A stretch of DNA of 64,000 nt from Uloborus plumipes (lineage: Eukaryota; Arthropoda; Arachnida; Araneae; Uloboridae), in the NCBI GenBank assembly GCA_038373865.1, contig JAXGGA010004719.1, positions 21,206 through 85,205 on the forward strand. The letters run 5' to 3'. The notes below the pieces were generated by a model. It did not search any database and was not told the origin of the DNA. It saw only the letters and a list, made by a program, of their open reading frames with translations. A program made the translations under genes and the position numbers. This document shows positions 12,213 to 28,100 of the stretch, in pieces. Position 1 is the first letter of the stretch. Each line of letters begins with the position of its first letter.

Positions 12213-15200
12213 TAAAAAGAGCATTCAGTTATTAAAATACAGAAGAGTTTCATTCGTTCTTTAATTCATTTCAACGCAGGGAATGAATCCAAATTTTTGC
12301 AATCTAGTTTTTTTTTTCAAAATACTTCTTTAATATTCTACCTAAACCCAACCTCTCCTTTTTTTAACTGCATATACGGTTATTACAAATTTTAAGCAAG
12401 ATATTTTCAAAACATGTAACTACAGCAATTTACAAAACTGTAAGCAAAACCATATTAAATATAAATAAATGCTGTTGATATAGTAATAATTAATATGAAT
12501 ACTTAATAATAAATAATATTTATTATAATTAATAATAAATATAAATAAATGCTGTAACATTAAATTATTAATTCGTTGAAGAATTTACTTTTATCTACTG
12601 TGCCGAAACTTTTAAAGTTGGAAATCTAAAACAAGGGTTAAAGAACCAATAGTTTTTTTTAACAGTACCAATTATACGGTGCTAAAATGTGTTCAAAATA
12701 TCCAGACACATTTAATATAAACTGAGACACTCTTTATAACTAAATTGATCACAGCATTAAAACGTAATGCTCCATAAAGTACAGTTATAAACCAAATAAA
12801 ATGCTAGGTAATTCTTAAAAATCCCAGTTTGATCTCATTTATTAGTTCCTATGAGACCAATTTTAACGCTACTAAATTTTCAACAATGATCCTATTGCCT
12901 TAAGGAGCAAAGTTCCTTGTCCATAAATAACCTTTGGAATGTACTTGAAATTCTCAAACACGCTCAGACGAATTAATAGTTTCGGGTTTGATATTTAAGA
13001 ACGCTAAAGTTACATATTTCAGATTTTAAGAGCTTCACCCTTCCATAATCATTGTTGCTTCTGTGATGCTCAAATATTGACTTTATAGAGATTGTTGCTT
13101 ATTCTGAAACAGAAGAGCTTCGACATGAAGGGTTCTAAAGATGTTATCATCATCAGTTTTCAAAGATACTTCGTAATTGCAACAGAAATGTGAATAAAGT
13201 AAAATTGAGCAAAAGCGATGAGGAACAAGGAAATGTATGTCTTCAAAAGTTATTAAGCTGGTAAAAATGGATTCAGTGTACCACTTGAATACGTTTTGCA
13301 CACGAAATATATATCACCACAGAAATTATACTTTAAGTTTGCATTCATTGTAATGATGATGACGCATTAATTTATAATGAATGCAGTTTCAATCTTTTTG
13401 TTTTCTCTACTCCTTTGGAGTGCATTTAAGATATGAAATTGTGAATGAATGGTATACAAAGATAACTTTTATTCTGGATTCTCTTTAAGTCTTATGACAA
13501 CAAATAAGAGATTTGAACAAGGTTTGCCCGATTTTGACAATTAATTAAGTGGTGTTATCTAACTTACTTCGCAACTGGTACAGTCTTGTCAAGCTGCATG
13601 TCGATTTTGTCCTTTTAACAAATACTTATAACCGCCGACCCCCCCCCTTTTTTAAAGTGAAAATTTCTTACTGAATTCATGCTGATAGTGATCGCTTTTT
13701 TTTATTTTTCTCATTGTTAAATTCTGTTTTTTTAAAGATTTTAGGAACACGGCAGCCAAATTCCCGGTTTAGTAGCTGAAAACTCCTTTGGCAGTAAAGT
13801 AATGTAGAAAATAATCTATTCTTTAGTATTTTATTGTTCTTATTATTTTTTTTTTCAAAAACAAAGGTTTGCGTATCATTAAAATTTGTATTGCCGATTG
13901 CAGAATGGGATTTAAAATACTTTCAGAACGTACCTAAAGTATACACAGAAGATTTTAAATGTTTGTAAATGTCCTTTGTTGATTACGCATGACATTTAAA
14001 AAAAATATATTTGTTCATATTAGAATTCAGTTAGTACAATTTTTATATTTATGATAATAAATGTTTTAGAGAAATCAGTCACCCAATTCGCTCTTTAATA
14101 TTTGACGTAAAATAAAGTTTACATGCACATTAATTATAACTTTTATTGTGAGTTACAAGAGAGAGACACTTTAAAAGTCAATCATAAAGCGAACAAAAGC
14201 TTAACAGAAAATATTACATATTTAACAATTTTTTGTGTGAATCATACTCTTTGAGAAAAAACAAACGCAAATAGATCCCATAGTTATTGAGATACAGCGT
14301 GATATATTTTCTGGAAAAAATACTTCTATATCTAAGATAACAATGTTCATGTAATCGATGTAGTATCAGCATCAAAAGGGAAATCATTTTCTTCCTACGG
14401 CATATCTGTCAGGTAACTGCCATAAAAATCTTTCTGTTTGCCGTAAGAAGACTTTTGATCTGATGATGTGATTTTTATTGAATACTTACGTGAGACAAAT
14501 AGTTTAACCGTATGCATTCAACCTTATAGAAGTCAAGGAAAACGGGATTTATATCAAAATGTTTAATTTCAGATGTATTTACTTATGTTTCTCTTTGTTT
14601 ATTTTTATTGATTGTACTCTTATGGTAAATAAAACGCAAAGCGACACGTTACAAATAATTAATTATGTTTATTTTAGTTTCTACTATTAGCTCACAAACT
14701 TTATGTATTTAGTTATTTGTATAGGATGTTTGTTTATATATCTTGTTCAAATAACTTAATTTTCACCCACTGGCTATGATCGGATTCTCTTAAAATCCAG
14801 AATGCGATTTTGGACGTGATGACAATGCGACGTTCTATACTCAAATAAACTAATTAGCTATCAATTATTAGATTTTTCATTTAATTAATTTTGTGGTAAG
14901 ATATAAGTGAGCCTTTAATTGAAAATTCATTGTTGATCATTGTCATTGTTGAGCTATGCTTTTATTTAAATGTATCTCCAATTTTTGACGCAATATAAAT
15001 ATGGATTTTAGTCCATGCAAGGCATATTAAAATACGCCATACTTTAAATATTAAAAGAGAGGAGCATTGAGATACTGCTAAAAAATATGCTTCTTTCCTT
15101 TTTAGGCACTTCATTTCAGGCGAAACTTTTGCTCATTGAAAACAATGTTATTGGCTCTGCTTTATACCAATCACTCACAGCGACGACAACCCCCTAATGT

Positions 15201-17266
15201 ACGTCGTTGACAATATTTTTGCTGTGTTCGCTATCTAAAGGCAACTAACAAATCTTTAATGAACTTCGGAAATAAGGACAACTGAATTTGTCTAAGTCTA
15301 GCAACAAATATCTAGCAACAACATTTGAACTAAATCTTCAAATAATGCATTAAGAATGGATGTTGGTAATAATAGCAGGAATACAACTAAGAGCAGTTAA
15401 TCATTCCAAATTAAAAATATTCTATTTAAAATAGGACATTTTTCTATAGAAAAAATCATCTAAAAATGAACGAAAGAAAATCTTTTGCTATTTAATCAAT
15501 GCGAAATTAATAACTTCTAAATTATCCCTTTCCCTGATAAGATATGCTAATGAACACTGTTGTTATCGCTTCTTGGTACGTTTTTACACATGAAATTCAA
15601 TAAACTTAAAACATTATTTTCAGACATGAGATAAGACCAGAGTCCTACAGCCGATTCTTTTGTCAATCCTAAGCTGTCGTAGAAAGACACACGGAAACTG
15701 CTCTCTGTTAAGGAGCTTCAGTACGGACTAAATGGGAAAAAAAATACATCAAGGAGCATTTTGGGCAAAGAGCATTATAGGCAAAACAGCATAGATAGGA
15801 TTTTGAAAGATGTTAATGTAAATGTTTTTATGCTATAAATGAAACAAATATGAACGTTTTTCGGTCTTATTTATTCGCCTACCACACTCCCTGTTTGGAA
15901 TTATATTTGATATTTTTCCCAATAGTATCTCACAATAATAGTACTTTTGAGATGAATGTACCCGAAGTAACATGGCAGTACTTTTTTTTTAGTTGAAAAA
16001 AGAACTCATTATTATTTGCCTATAATAAGTTAATAAACACAGACAGTTGTACATAAAAATACCGTCGAACCCGTTTAATGGAATAGCCATTGTTGAAAGA
16101 AAAAATATTCTAATAAGCGAGATATTACATTATCCGGCATCAAAATAATGCATTACAGCTGTTTGGTACATTGAAAATGTATTAAATTAAGCTGGATATT
16201 CTTTCAACTGACGAGCGGCACGACTGTATGTTACCATGTTTCCGCTATTTTTTTAAAACTATTGCAGATTTTACAGCATTTATCTTTATATTGCGCTGCA
16301 CTCACGCAAAGCAAAAAAAGACGTGCAAAACACTCCAGATTTTAAGCGATTCAGCATGTTTAGAAGAAGCAAACACTGCATTTTAAAGTGTGGTACTTAA
16401 TTTTTAAAATAAGGCATTATCCCTTCTTGAATATGCATATCGGGAACTTTATTTTATATACTTCAGGTCGTTAGGGAAAATTCAGACAGCCCGGAAGTAA
16501 TCGATGGATGGAATATTTTGCTGCTTGAGGCGATGCGATGCTTGTTGAAAAGTGGCTGGCATTAAAACTATCCCAAATAAGGCTCAACGGCTTGAAAATG
16601 AAGCCATGATTGAGTAAAGATTTTCACAGCCGTGGAATGTTATTATCAGATTTTATGGGGTTTTATTATGCGAAGAATTTTAGTTTAACCGTTGCGAAAA
16701 GTTTCGTTTCAGAACCGTCGGATATTTGTTTTTTGACTATTTTGCAATCTGAAGCATGGCTCTTACGTATACTTTTCTGATGAGATAGAGAGAAAGCGAA
16801 AAACATTACCAGCTTTATTTGAGTAATTAGGAAGTTCTTTTATTTTCTGGTTTATATGTTTGCTTATTGGTATATTCATCTTTCCAAACTCGTCGCACCC
16901 GTTTGATACTCTTTGAGAAGAGATAGGGAAAGATGAAAAAGATTCATAATTAATTTATGGATCTTTATTTATACATATATATATAAATAATATAAATAAA
17001 TATTTTATTGTGATGCAGTATTTGAGGTTTAATTTGAGGCACAATATAAAGAGCACCAACATTTTGAAAAAGTATTAACACTGTTTAAAATAACTGTTTT
17101 GGAACAGACTTAATAAAAAAGTACTAAAAAGACTTTTATTTATGGGATTTAGTATAACCAAAGCAATATATGATGGACATTTCGTCAACAAGTTGCTGAA
17201 GAGATTCACGAAAGTATCTCCATATCAACTCAGACTCAAACTCTCTATCAATCCTAAATCATGCTA
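12213..17266. other. AT-rich non-coding stretch of 5 kb, nothing recognised
   Basis: No coding similarity or clear element ends. A small local duplication around 12455-12560 repeats TATAAATAAATGCTGT. Short C-run at 13637-13645. Reading frames present are short and compositionally random. Confidence 0.55.
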
Positions 17267-17858
17267 CACTGCAAAAAAAAAAAAAACTTTTGTATTTACA
17301 GTATAATACTGGCAACAGATGCTCCAGTTTAAAACTGTAAAATGCAACTTTCTTTAAAAAATGCTGTAGCATTACTGGAAAATATGTGCGAAACTAAGAG
17401 TTCAAAAAAATGTTTTAGTTATGGTACAACTATTTTTAAGTAAAATTATATTTAAGTAAAATTGACAGCGTTACTAAATAATAAGTTGTACCGTTACAAC
17501 TTTGCAAAAAAAAGTTGTTGTTTTTGCAGTATAAAAATGTCAGCAGAAGTTTCAGTTTAAAACTAAAAGCCCAGCAATGAACTGTAAAACTAACCATTTT
17601 ACAATTTATCACTAAAACTAACAACTTACAGTTTACTACTGTAAACTTAGCACTATTACTACAAAAACAGCTGTATTATACTATAAAAACAACAGTTTAA
17701 ATACTGGCAGCAGAGATTCCAGTTTAAAACTGTAATATACATAGTAATAAGCTGTGAAACTAGCAATTTTACAGTTTATTGCTGTAAACTAGCAATTTGA
17801 CAGTATACTTCTGTGCTGTATTATAATATAATAACAATACCTATTTCTTTACAGTGCA
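17267..17858 (+). mobile_element. Internally repetitive MITE-like element, family with CACTGCAAA ends
   Basis: The left end is CACTGCAAAAA and the right end TTTACAGTG, whose inverse CACTGTAAA matches the left end with one difference. Inside, a module containing ACAGTATAATACTGGCA and CCAGTTTAAAACTGTAA recurs about three times in diverged form, with many small hairpins of the ACAGTTT...AAACTGT kind. The same end and module lie in opposite orientation at 53890-54249. No open frame or clear target duplication is visible, so the transposition mechanism is not assigned. Confidence 0.7.
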
Positions 17859-22109
<4,251 letters not shown>

Positions 22110-23713
22110 AATATTTAGAAAAGTGCCAATTTGAGTCCCAAGGGAATTTTCACTAGTATTTCAATAACTAGTTAAAAAAATAATTTTCCCCAGAAAGAAG
22201 ATAAGGTTCTGCTTTCATTTCATCTAATAACATCAGAAAAAAAAAATTTTTCTTCAGAAAGTATTATTTTTATACATCAAAAATCAGATCGGTAACGTGT
22301 CCCAAGTAGCAAAGCTTAGCATGCAAACAGGTCATGCGCACTTTCTAACTTCCCAAAAAAACGCACTTGCACAAAAAAAACGATTCTATTTTTACCCCTT
22401 TGTTAATATTTTACTTCATTTTTGTTTTAATCGTTTTCTGATTTTCTAGCCGATGCGAAATAAGCGTGTCCCAAGTTTCGCCGTCAGAGTGGTAACAATA
22501 ACTTCCGATCTATGTTTAGGCTCCCAAAATCATTTCCTGCACCAAAACCACGTGATACTGAGTACCTGGCTGACTGTTTTATCGAATCGTAATTAAAAAT
22601 TTGCATTTCTGCATCTAAAATTGTAGGTAAGTTTTTTAAAAGTGATTTTATAAAATGTGTGTCATTTGAGTCATCAGATCGGTAACACGCTCTAAAATGA
22701 GCAGTTTTTATTATTTTAAAAATTATTTTATATATAAGTATAGTCCTTTATTACAAGTGAAAAAACCACGTGTTTGATTTTGGTTTAGTGCGATCGACTC
22801 GGAAATAAAAAAAAAAAAACTTTGTCAGTTTGTCAGATCGGTAACAGTCAGAGCGGTAACATTGAAAAACAGTGAATATGTTACAGAACTAACTCACACG
22901 TTTCAGAAGCATAAAAAGTAAAAATCATAGGTTTTAGCCATATATTGAATATTTTTGTTCTTAAAAAATGAAAAGCAATGAGTTTTTAGTACAGTTGCTT
23001 CATTTGCGGTTTGTATGACCTTACAATAGAAGTTAGTAAAATAAGAAAAAGTGACACTGCAGAAATTAAGTTAATTAATTATTATTATTTTATTTATTTA
23101 TTTTTTTGGTGCTTCAATTTCTCATAACTTCGCTAAATAACTAGATAATAACTAGCATGCTAAACTGAATTTCTGATCAAGAAATTAAATTCCCTGTAAC
23201 TAATTAAAGAAAAGCAAGCAGCAGAGTTGTGTGTTGCAAAAGTTGAAGTTGTGTGTTGTTTCAAATCAAAACAAATGTTTTATTAGCTTTGATTTGGTAA
23301 TCTCATAATTTATTTTATCTAAAAATCTTATCGCTCATTTTTATTTCCAAGAAATGCTTTTTTATAATGAAATTTGATTTTTTAGCCTAATATATATATA
23401 TATTAATATAATTTTCTTAATTCTATGTTAAAAATGCAAGGAAATGATATCATATTTAGAGATGTTAACGAAGACTGAAAGCATAAACTCAAATATGTAG
23501 CTCATATTAACATCAGATCTGTAACATTCATCAGATCTGTAACGGCTTAAAAGTGAGTAATCTAAAGAGGGGGTAAATAACTTCCTTGACCTCCCCCTTT
23601 TATTTTCTTGCATTTAGACCCAATTTAGACTTAAAATCCAATATTAGTTTTTTTCTGCAAAAAATTTTTTTTTCAGAAAACTCCAACTTCAAATTGGCAC
23701 TTTTCTAAATATT
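22110..23713. mobile_element. Candidate non-autonomous element with repeated 13-bp motif
   Basis: A 25-bp inverted repeat (AATATTTAGAAAAGTGCCAA plus five more bases) lies at 22110-22134 and, inverted, at 23689-23713. Inside, TCAGATCGGTAAC or a close variant occurs on the + strand at 22284, 22484, 22674, 22833, 22848, 23513 and 23531. CGTGTCCCAAG sits next to the first two copies. Subterminal repeats of this kind act as transposase binding sites in several DNA transposon superfamilies, which is the inference here. No transposase frame or convincing target duplication was seen, so the call is tentative. Confidence 0.45.
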
Positions 23714-24514
23714 GGCTCAGAACCCAATTGTCCTTTTATCGGGCTGAAATATTTACACTATTTAATACGTTTTTATAGAGAATATATTTACGATCAGAGA
23801 TCAGTACCTGCTGCTGTGCGATGTTATTAGTATTAACTACGGATGCAACAAGGAAGGAAGTGATAAGTTTCACGTGTATGTGTATGTGTGTATCTATGTA
23901 TCTGTTTGTGGCACTGTAGTGTTAAACGAATGGACCGATTTTGATTCTTTTGTTTTTTCTTTTTTTTTTTTTTTTTTTGTTCTTAGATTGGTATCGTTTT
24001 CGTATTACATTAATTACGAATATATTAATTAAAATCCCCGAAAAACATTTTTTTGCGATTTTTGCAACGAAAGCATATTTTAACATTTGAAAAGTTAGTA
24101 CCGAACAATGAAGGAGCAAATTTCTCTCCGTCTGACAGAACTTGCTTGGAATTATAATATATGTAAACATATTATAATGCAACTTAGCTTTTATTCATCC
24201 GATTTGTAACGAAATTCATTTTTGGCCAACAATAAAAGAACTATCAATAACTAAAATGTTTTATCTGTTGCCATTGTTATGTTTTAACAATTGAAGTGCT
24301 AATAATTGATTTTAGTCCAAGGATTTGAAAAGGAGTTTTTGTTTCCGCTCTAGGTTTTGCTTTTGAAACTAACAAAATTCACTGCATTTGATAATTTTTC
24401 TTTGTGCTTGCCACGTTTTTTCAAAAGTAATTAAATATATTTTAATTTTTAAATGCATTCTGACGGCTGAAGTTCATCTCAATATCAGGTAGGTAGTCAA
24501 GGTCGGATTTTTTT
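23714..24514. other. AT-rich spacer
   Basis: Contains a T-run of 20 near 23949-23978 and one weak eighth copy of the motif, TCCGATTTGTAAC, at 24198-24210. Nothing else recognised. Confidence 0.5.
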
Positions 24515-24788
24515 CAATTTTTAATTCAATCTTAGCACTTGTTTTATGTTAAAAAATATTTTATCAGTGTGATTCGCACTTATATATTCACCCAGTATCA
24601 CCGCCACCTGTAGGCAATACGTATTAATTTAATCTTAGCACTTGTTTTATGTTGAAGAATATTTTATCAGTGTGATTCGCCCTTATATATTCACCCAGTA
24701 TCACCGCCACCTGTGGGAAATATGTATTAATTTAATCTTAGCACTTGTTTTAAGTTGAAGAATATTTTATCAGTGTGATTCGCACTTA
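24515..24788 (+). repeat. 103-bp tandem repeat, about 2.6 copies
   Basis: CTTAGCACTTGTTTTA starts at 24531, 24634 and 24737, exactly 103 bp apart. Each unit continues with TATTTTATCAGTGTGATTCG. The first two also contain CACCCAGTATCACCGCCACC. Units differ by only a few substitutions, so the array is young. Confidence 0.93.
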
Positions 24789-25139
24789 AGAAAGAAGAAA
24801 AAAAATTATGCTTTTAAGATTCGGTTACAAACTCTACAAAATAACCAATTTGCGTATTATTTTGTAACATAATTAATAAATCTTTTTCATTTTTTTTTCT
24901 AAATGTATGTGTAATTAAAGTAAATATATGTAATTGCTAGAAGCAGTTGTGAAAGCCAGAAATGGTCTATTTTAGAGAGTTTTGAGCAAACGTGTTAAAC
25001 GCACGCATAATTTGATTTGTTCTCCTTTTGTCATTGCTATAAGGATTGGTTGGGATTAGTGGTAAAAATGGAGTAATTGTAAGCGGGTATTTGAGATATT
25101 TAGTCTATTAAAGTTAGAATTAATCAATTTCCCCGGATA

Positions 25140-28100
25140 TGAATTCTGGACCGTTTTAGTTTAATACTGGAAAGCATTTTTTGAGTTTTAATTTGAATTT
25201 TGTGTATAATGTAATTAGTAGATTAAATATGGGTCAAAGTTATTTTTAATTGTATACGTTAATTAGTTTTTTAAGTGTGTATTGGTGTGTTAAGGTTGTG
25301 TGTTTTTTGATGGTTAGATTTTTTTTGATTATGGATTTTGGGTAGTTGTTGAGATAATTGAATATATAGAGTTATTAGAATATATTTTGTTAGTTTTTAT
25401 TGGTATATCTCTCTCACTATCTCTCTAGGATTTGTTGTTGAAGGAGTTGGAGTGGGAAAAGGTGGTTGAGGTGGGTTGGGGGGAATGGGGGGGGGGGGGA
25501 GAGTTTGTGGGGGGAGGGGCAAGAGGAGTTTTTTGTTTATGTTGTTATGAACACACACACAAAGGGGTTGGGGTTGGTGGGGGGAGTTTGGGAGATAATA
25601 TTTGGATTTTTATTTGTTTTTTGTGTTATGATAGATGGGGGTTGGGTATTGTGAGATAGTTTAGGGTGTGGGTTTGTTTGTGATGGTTGTTGGTTGTAAG
25701 GATTGGGGTTGTGAGGGTTGGTATTAGGTATGTAAGGGAGATAAGATAGGAGAGGAAGTGATAATTGGGGTAGGATAGGTGGGGAGTAGTGATTGGAGGG
25801 GGGGGAGGAGTGGTGGTTAGAAGTGAGGTGTTAGGGAGGGGTGGGTGGGTAGGGTTAATGGGGGGAAAGAATAGTGTAGGAGTGGTGGTGATATAGGTAG
25901 GTGATGGGATTTTGAAATTTAGAGTGATATTTAGTTGAATGGGGGTTAGAAGTTTGAGGATTTATGTTGTGGAGTATGTAGGTGGAGGGTGTTGTATGTT
26001 GGGTGTGTGTAAAGTGTTGGGGTGTTTATTTGATTTTGTTAAGAGGTGTGTTGGGGGAAAGGGTAGTTGTGAGGTTTGGAGGTGGGTTTTGGATAGGAAG
26101 GAGTGTGAGTGATTATTTGTGTTGAGTTGGTTTGTTGTAGTGTAGTTTGTGAGTTGGGTTTTATTTGGTTTTATTTTTGTGGTAGTGGGGGGGATTTTTG
26201 GGGGAGGGTGTTTTGATGGGTATTTTGAGGGGGGTGTGGGATGGTAGTTTTGATTGTGGGGGGAGAGGGAGGATTTTGGTTTGGAAGTGTGGTTTGATGG
26301 GGTTAGTGATTTTTATAGTGGTTTTGTGTTGGGTTTGGGTGTATTTTGATTATTTTGTGGGTTTTGGTGGTTTTAGTTGTATGTGATAGTTTGTAGTTTT
26401 TGTAGATTAGATTTGTGGGGTTTATTTTGTTAGGGAGTAGGAGTTGTATGTATGTGGGGTTGGGGAGTTGGAGGAGATATTTTGTTGTTTAGTGGGAGAA
26501 GTGTTATTAGTTTTATTTTGATATGGTGTTGATTTGGAGAAGGATTAGGAGATTTGGTTTAGTTTGGAATTTGGTATATGAAGGGTATTTAGGGGGAAGT
26601 GTGATAGGATTGAAGATGTTTGGAGAGGGATTGTGTGTTTGTTGGTATTTGTTTGGAGGAGTTTGTGAGTGAGTGTTTTGGTTTTGTTTGTTGTTTTTAG
26701 GAGGTGGGTTTTGTTTGTTGTTGTTAGAGAGGATGATTTTTGTGTGGGTAGGAGTATGATTTTTGTATTGTAGGTTGGATTTGGTTGTTGTTTTTGTTGA
26801 GTTTTGTTATTGATATGTTTGATGTGGAGGGTGGGGTGTGAAGGTGAGTTTTTGGGTAATGGATAGAAATTTGAGTGTGGGTTTGGATGTTTTTGGTATG
26901 TGGTTGGGGGGTTGTTTTGGAGGTATGGGAGTTGGTATTAGGGTTAGTTATGGGATTGTATGTGAGTTTTTGGGGGTTGTTTATTTGGTAGAGAGGGGTA
27001 GTAAGGGTATTGGGGTGGGGAGGTGGTATGTAGTTGTTGGTAAGTGTAGATGAGTTGTTTATGGGGTGGTTATTGGTATGAAAAGTTTGGGGGGGTTTAT
27101 GGGGTTTAGTTTGAGGGGTTGGTGAAGGTGGATAGGGGTTTGTGTTTGTTAGGGAAAGTTGGAAGGGTTGTTAGGTGTAGTAATAGGTGAATTAGTTTGG
27201 GTTATGTTTTGGAAGGATTAGGGATAATTTGAGAATGTTTTTTGTGATGAATTGGAGTTAGTTTGATTTGTTTGGGGAGAAATGAGTGTTAGGTGTTGTG
27301 TTATATTGTGGGTGGTTGTGATGGATGGGGGGGTGTGGTTTGAGTTTGATGATGGAGGTGGGTGATATGGGGGTATGATGTTGTTTTTTTGAGGTGGGAG
27401 TAAGTTTTAGTTTGTTGTGTGTTGTTTTATAGGAGTGTTTAGGGTGGGGGTTGAATGTTTTGGTGTAGTGAGTGGAGGGAGGTGTGAGTTGTATAGGTGT
27501 TTGGGGAAGGATTTGTGGATGGGTATGGGATTAGGTTGTTAGTGTGGTGGTTTGGTAGGTTAGATGGGTTAAGGTAATTATAAAGTGGTAGTTGAGTGGG
27601 AGGAGTTGTTGGTTAGTTGTGTGGAGTGTGGAAGGTTGTGGTTGTGGGGTTTTGTGAAGGAATGGATATTTTGTTGAGAGGTGTTTTGTGGTAGGTGTAT
27701 GATATAGGGTGGGATGGTAGAGAGGTAGTGGGTGGTTGATTGTGTATGAGTGTTGGGGGGGAAGTTTGGGTTTAGTTTTTATTGTGGGGTTGGAGGTTTA
27801 TTAGTTAAGTTTGTGGGTTTGTATTTGGTGTGTGGGGTTGGTTAGGGGTGATGATGAGGGTAAGTATGTGAGGGGGGAGGGGAGATTTTTTATGATTTTG
27901 AGATGGTTTAGGAAGGTTTGTGTTAGTGGGTGTGTTGGGGAGTGGTTTGTATTGTTTGTTAGGAGGTGTTGAGTTTTAGGATTGTGTGGGGTATAAGTGT
28001 GGATTAGGGGAAGATGTATGAGTTGGTTGGAGTGTTTAGGGGGGGGGAGTGAGGGGGATAGAATAAAGTTTGTGTATGTGTTAGTATGGGGGAATTTGGT

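Noticed and set aside
24515..24788. CRISPR-like repeat array
   Set aside because: Three contiguous 103-bp units without spacers, in a eukaryotic context, are a tandem repeat.
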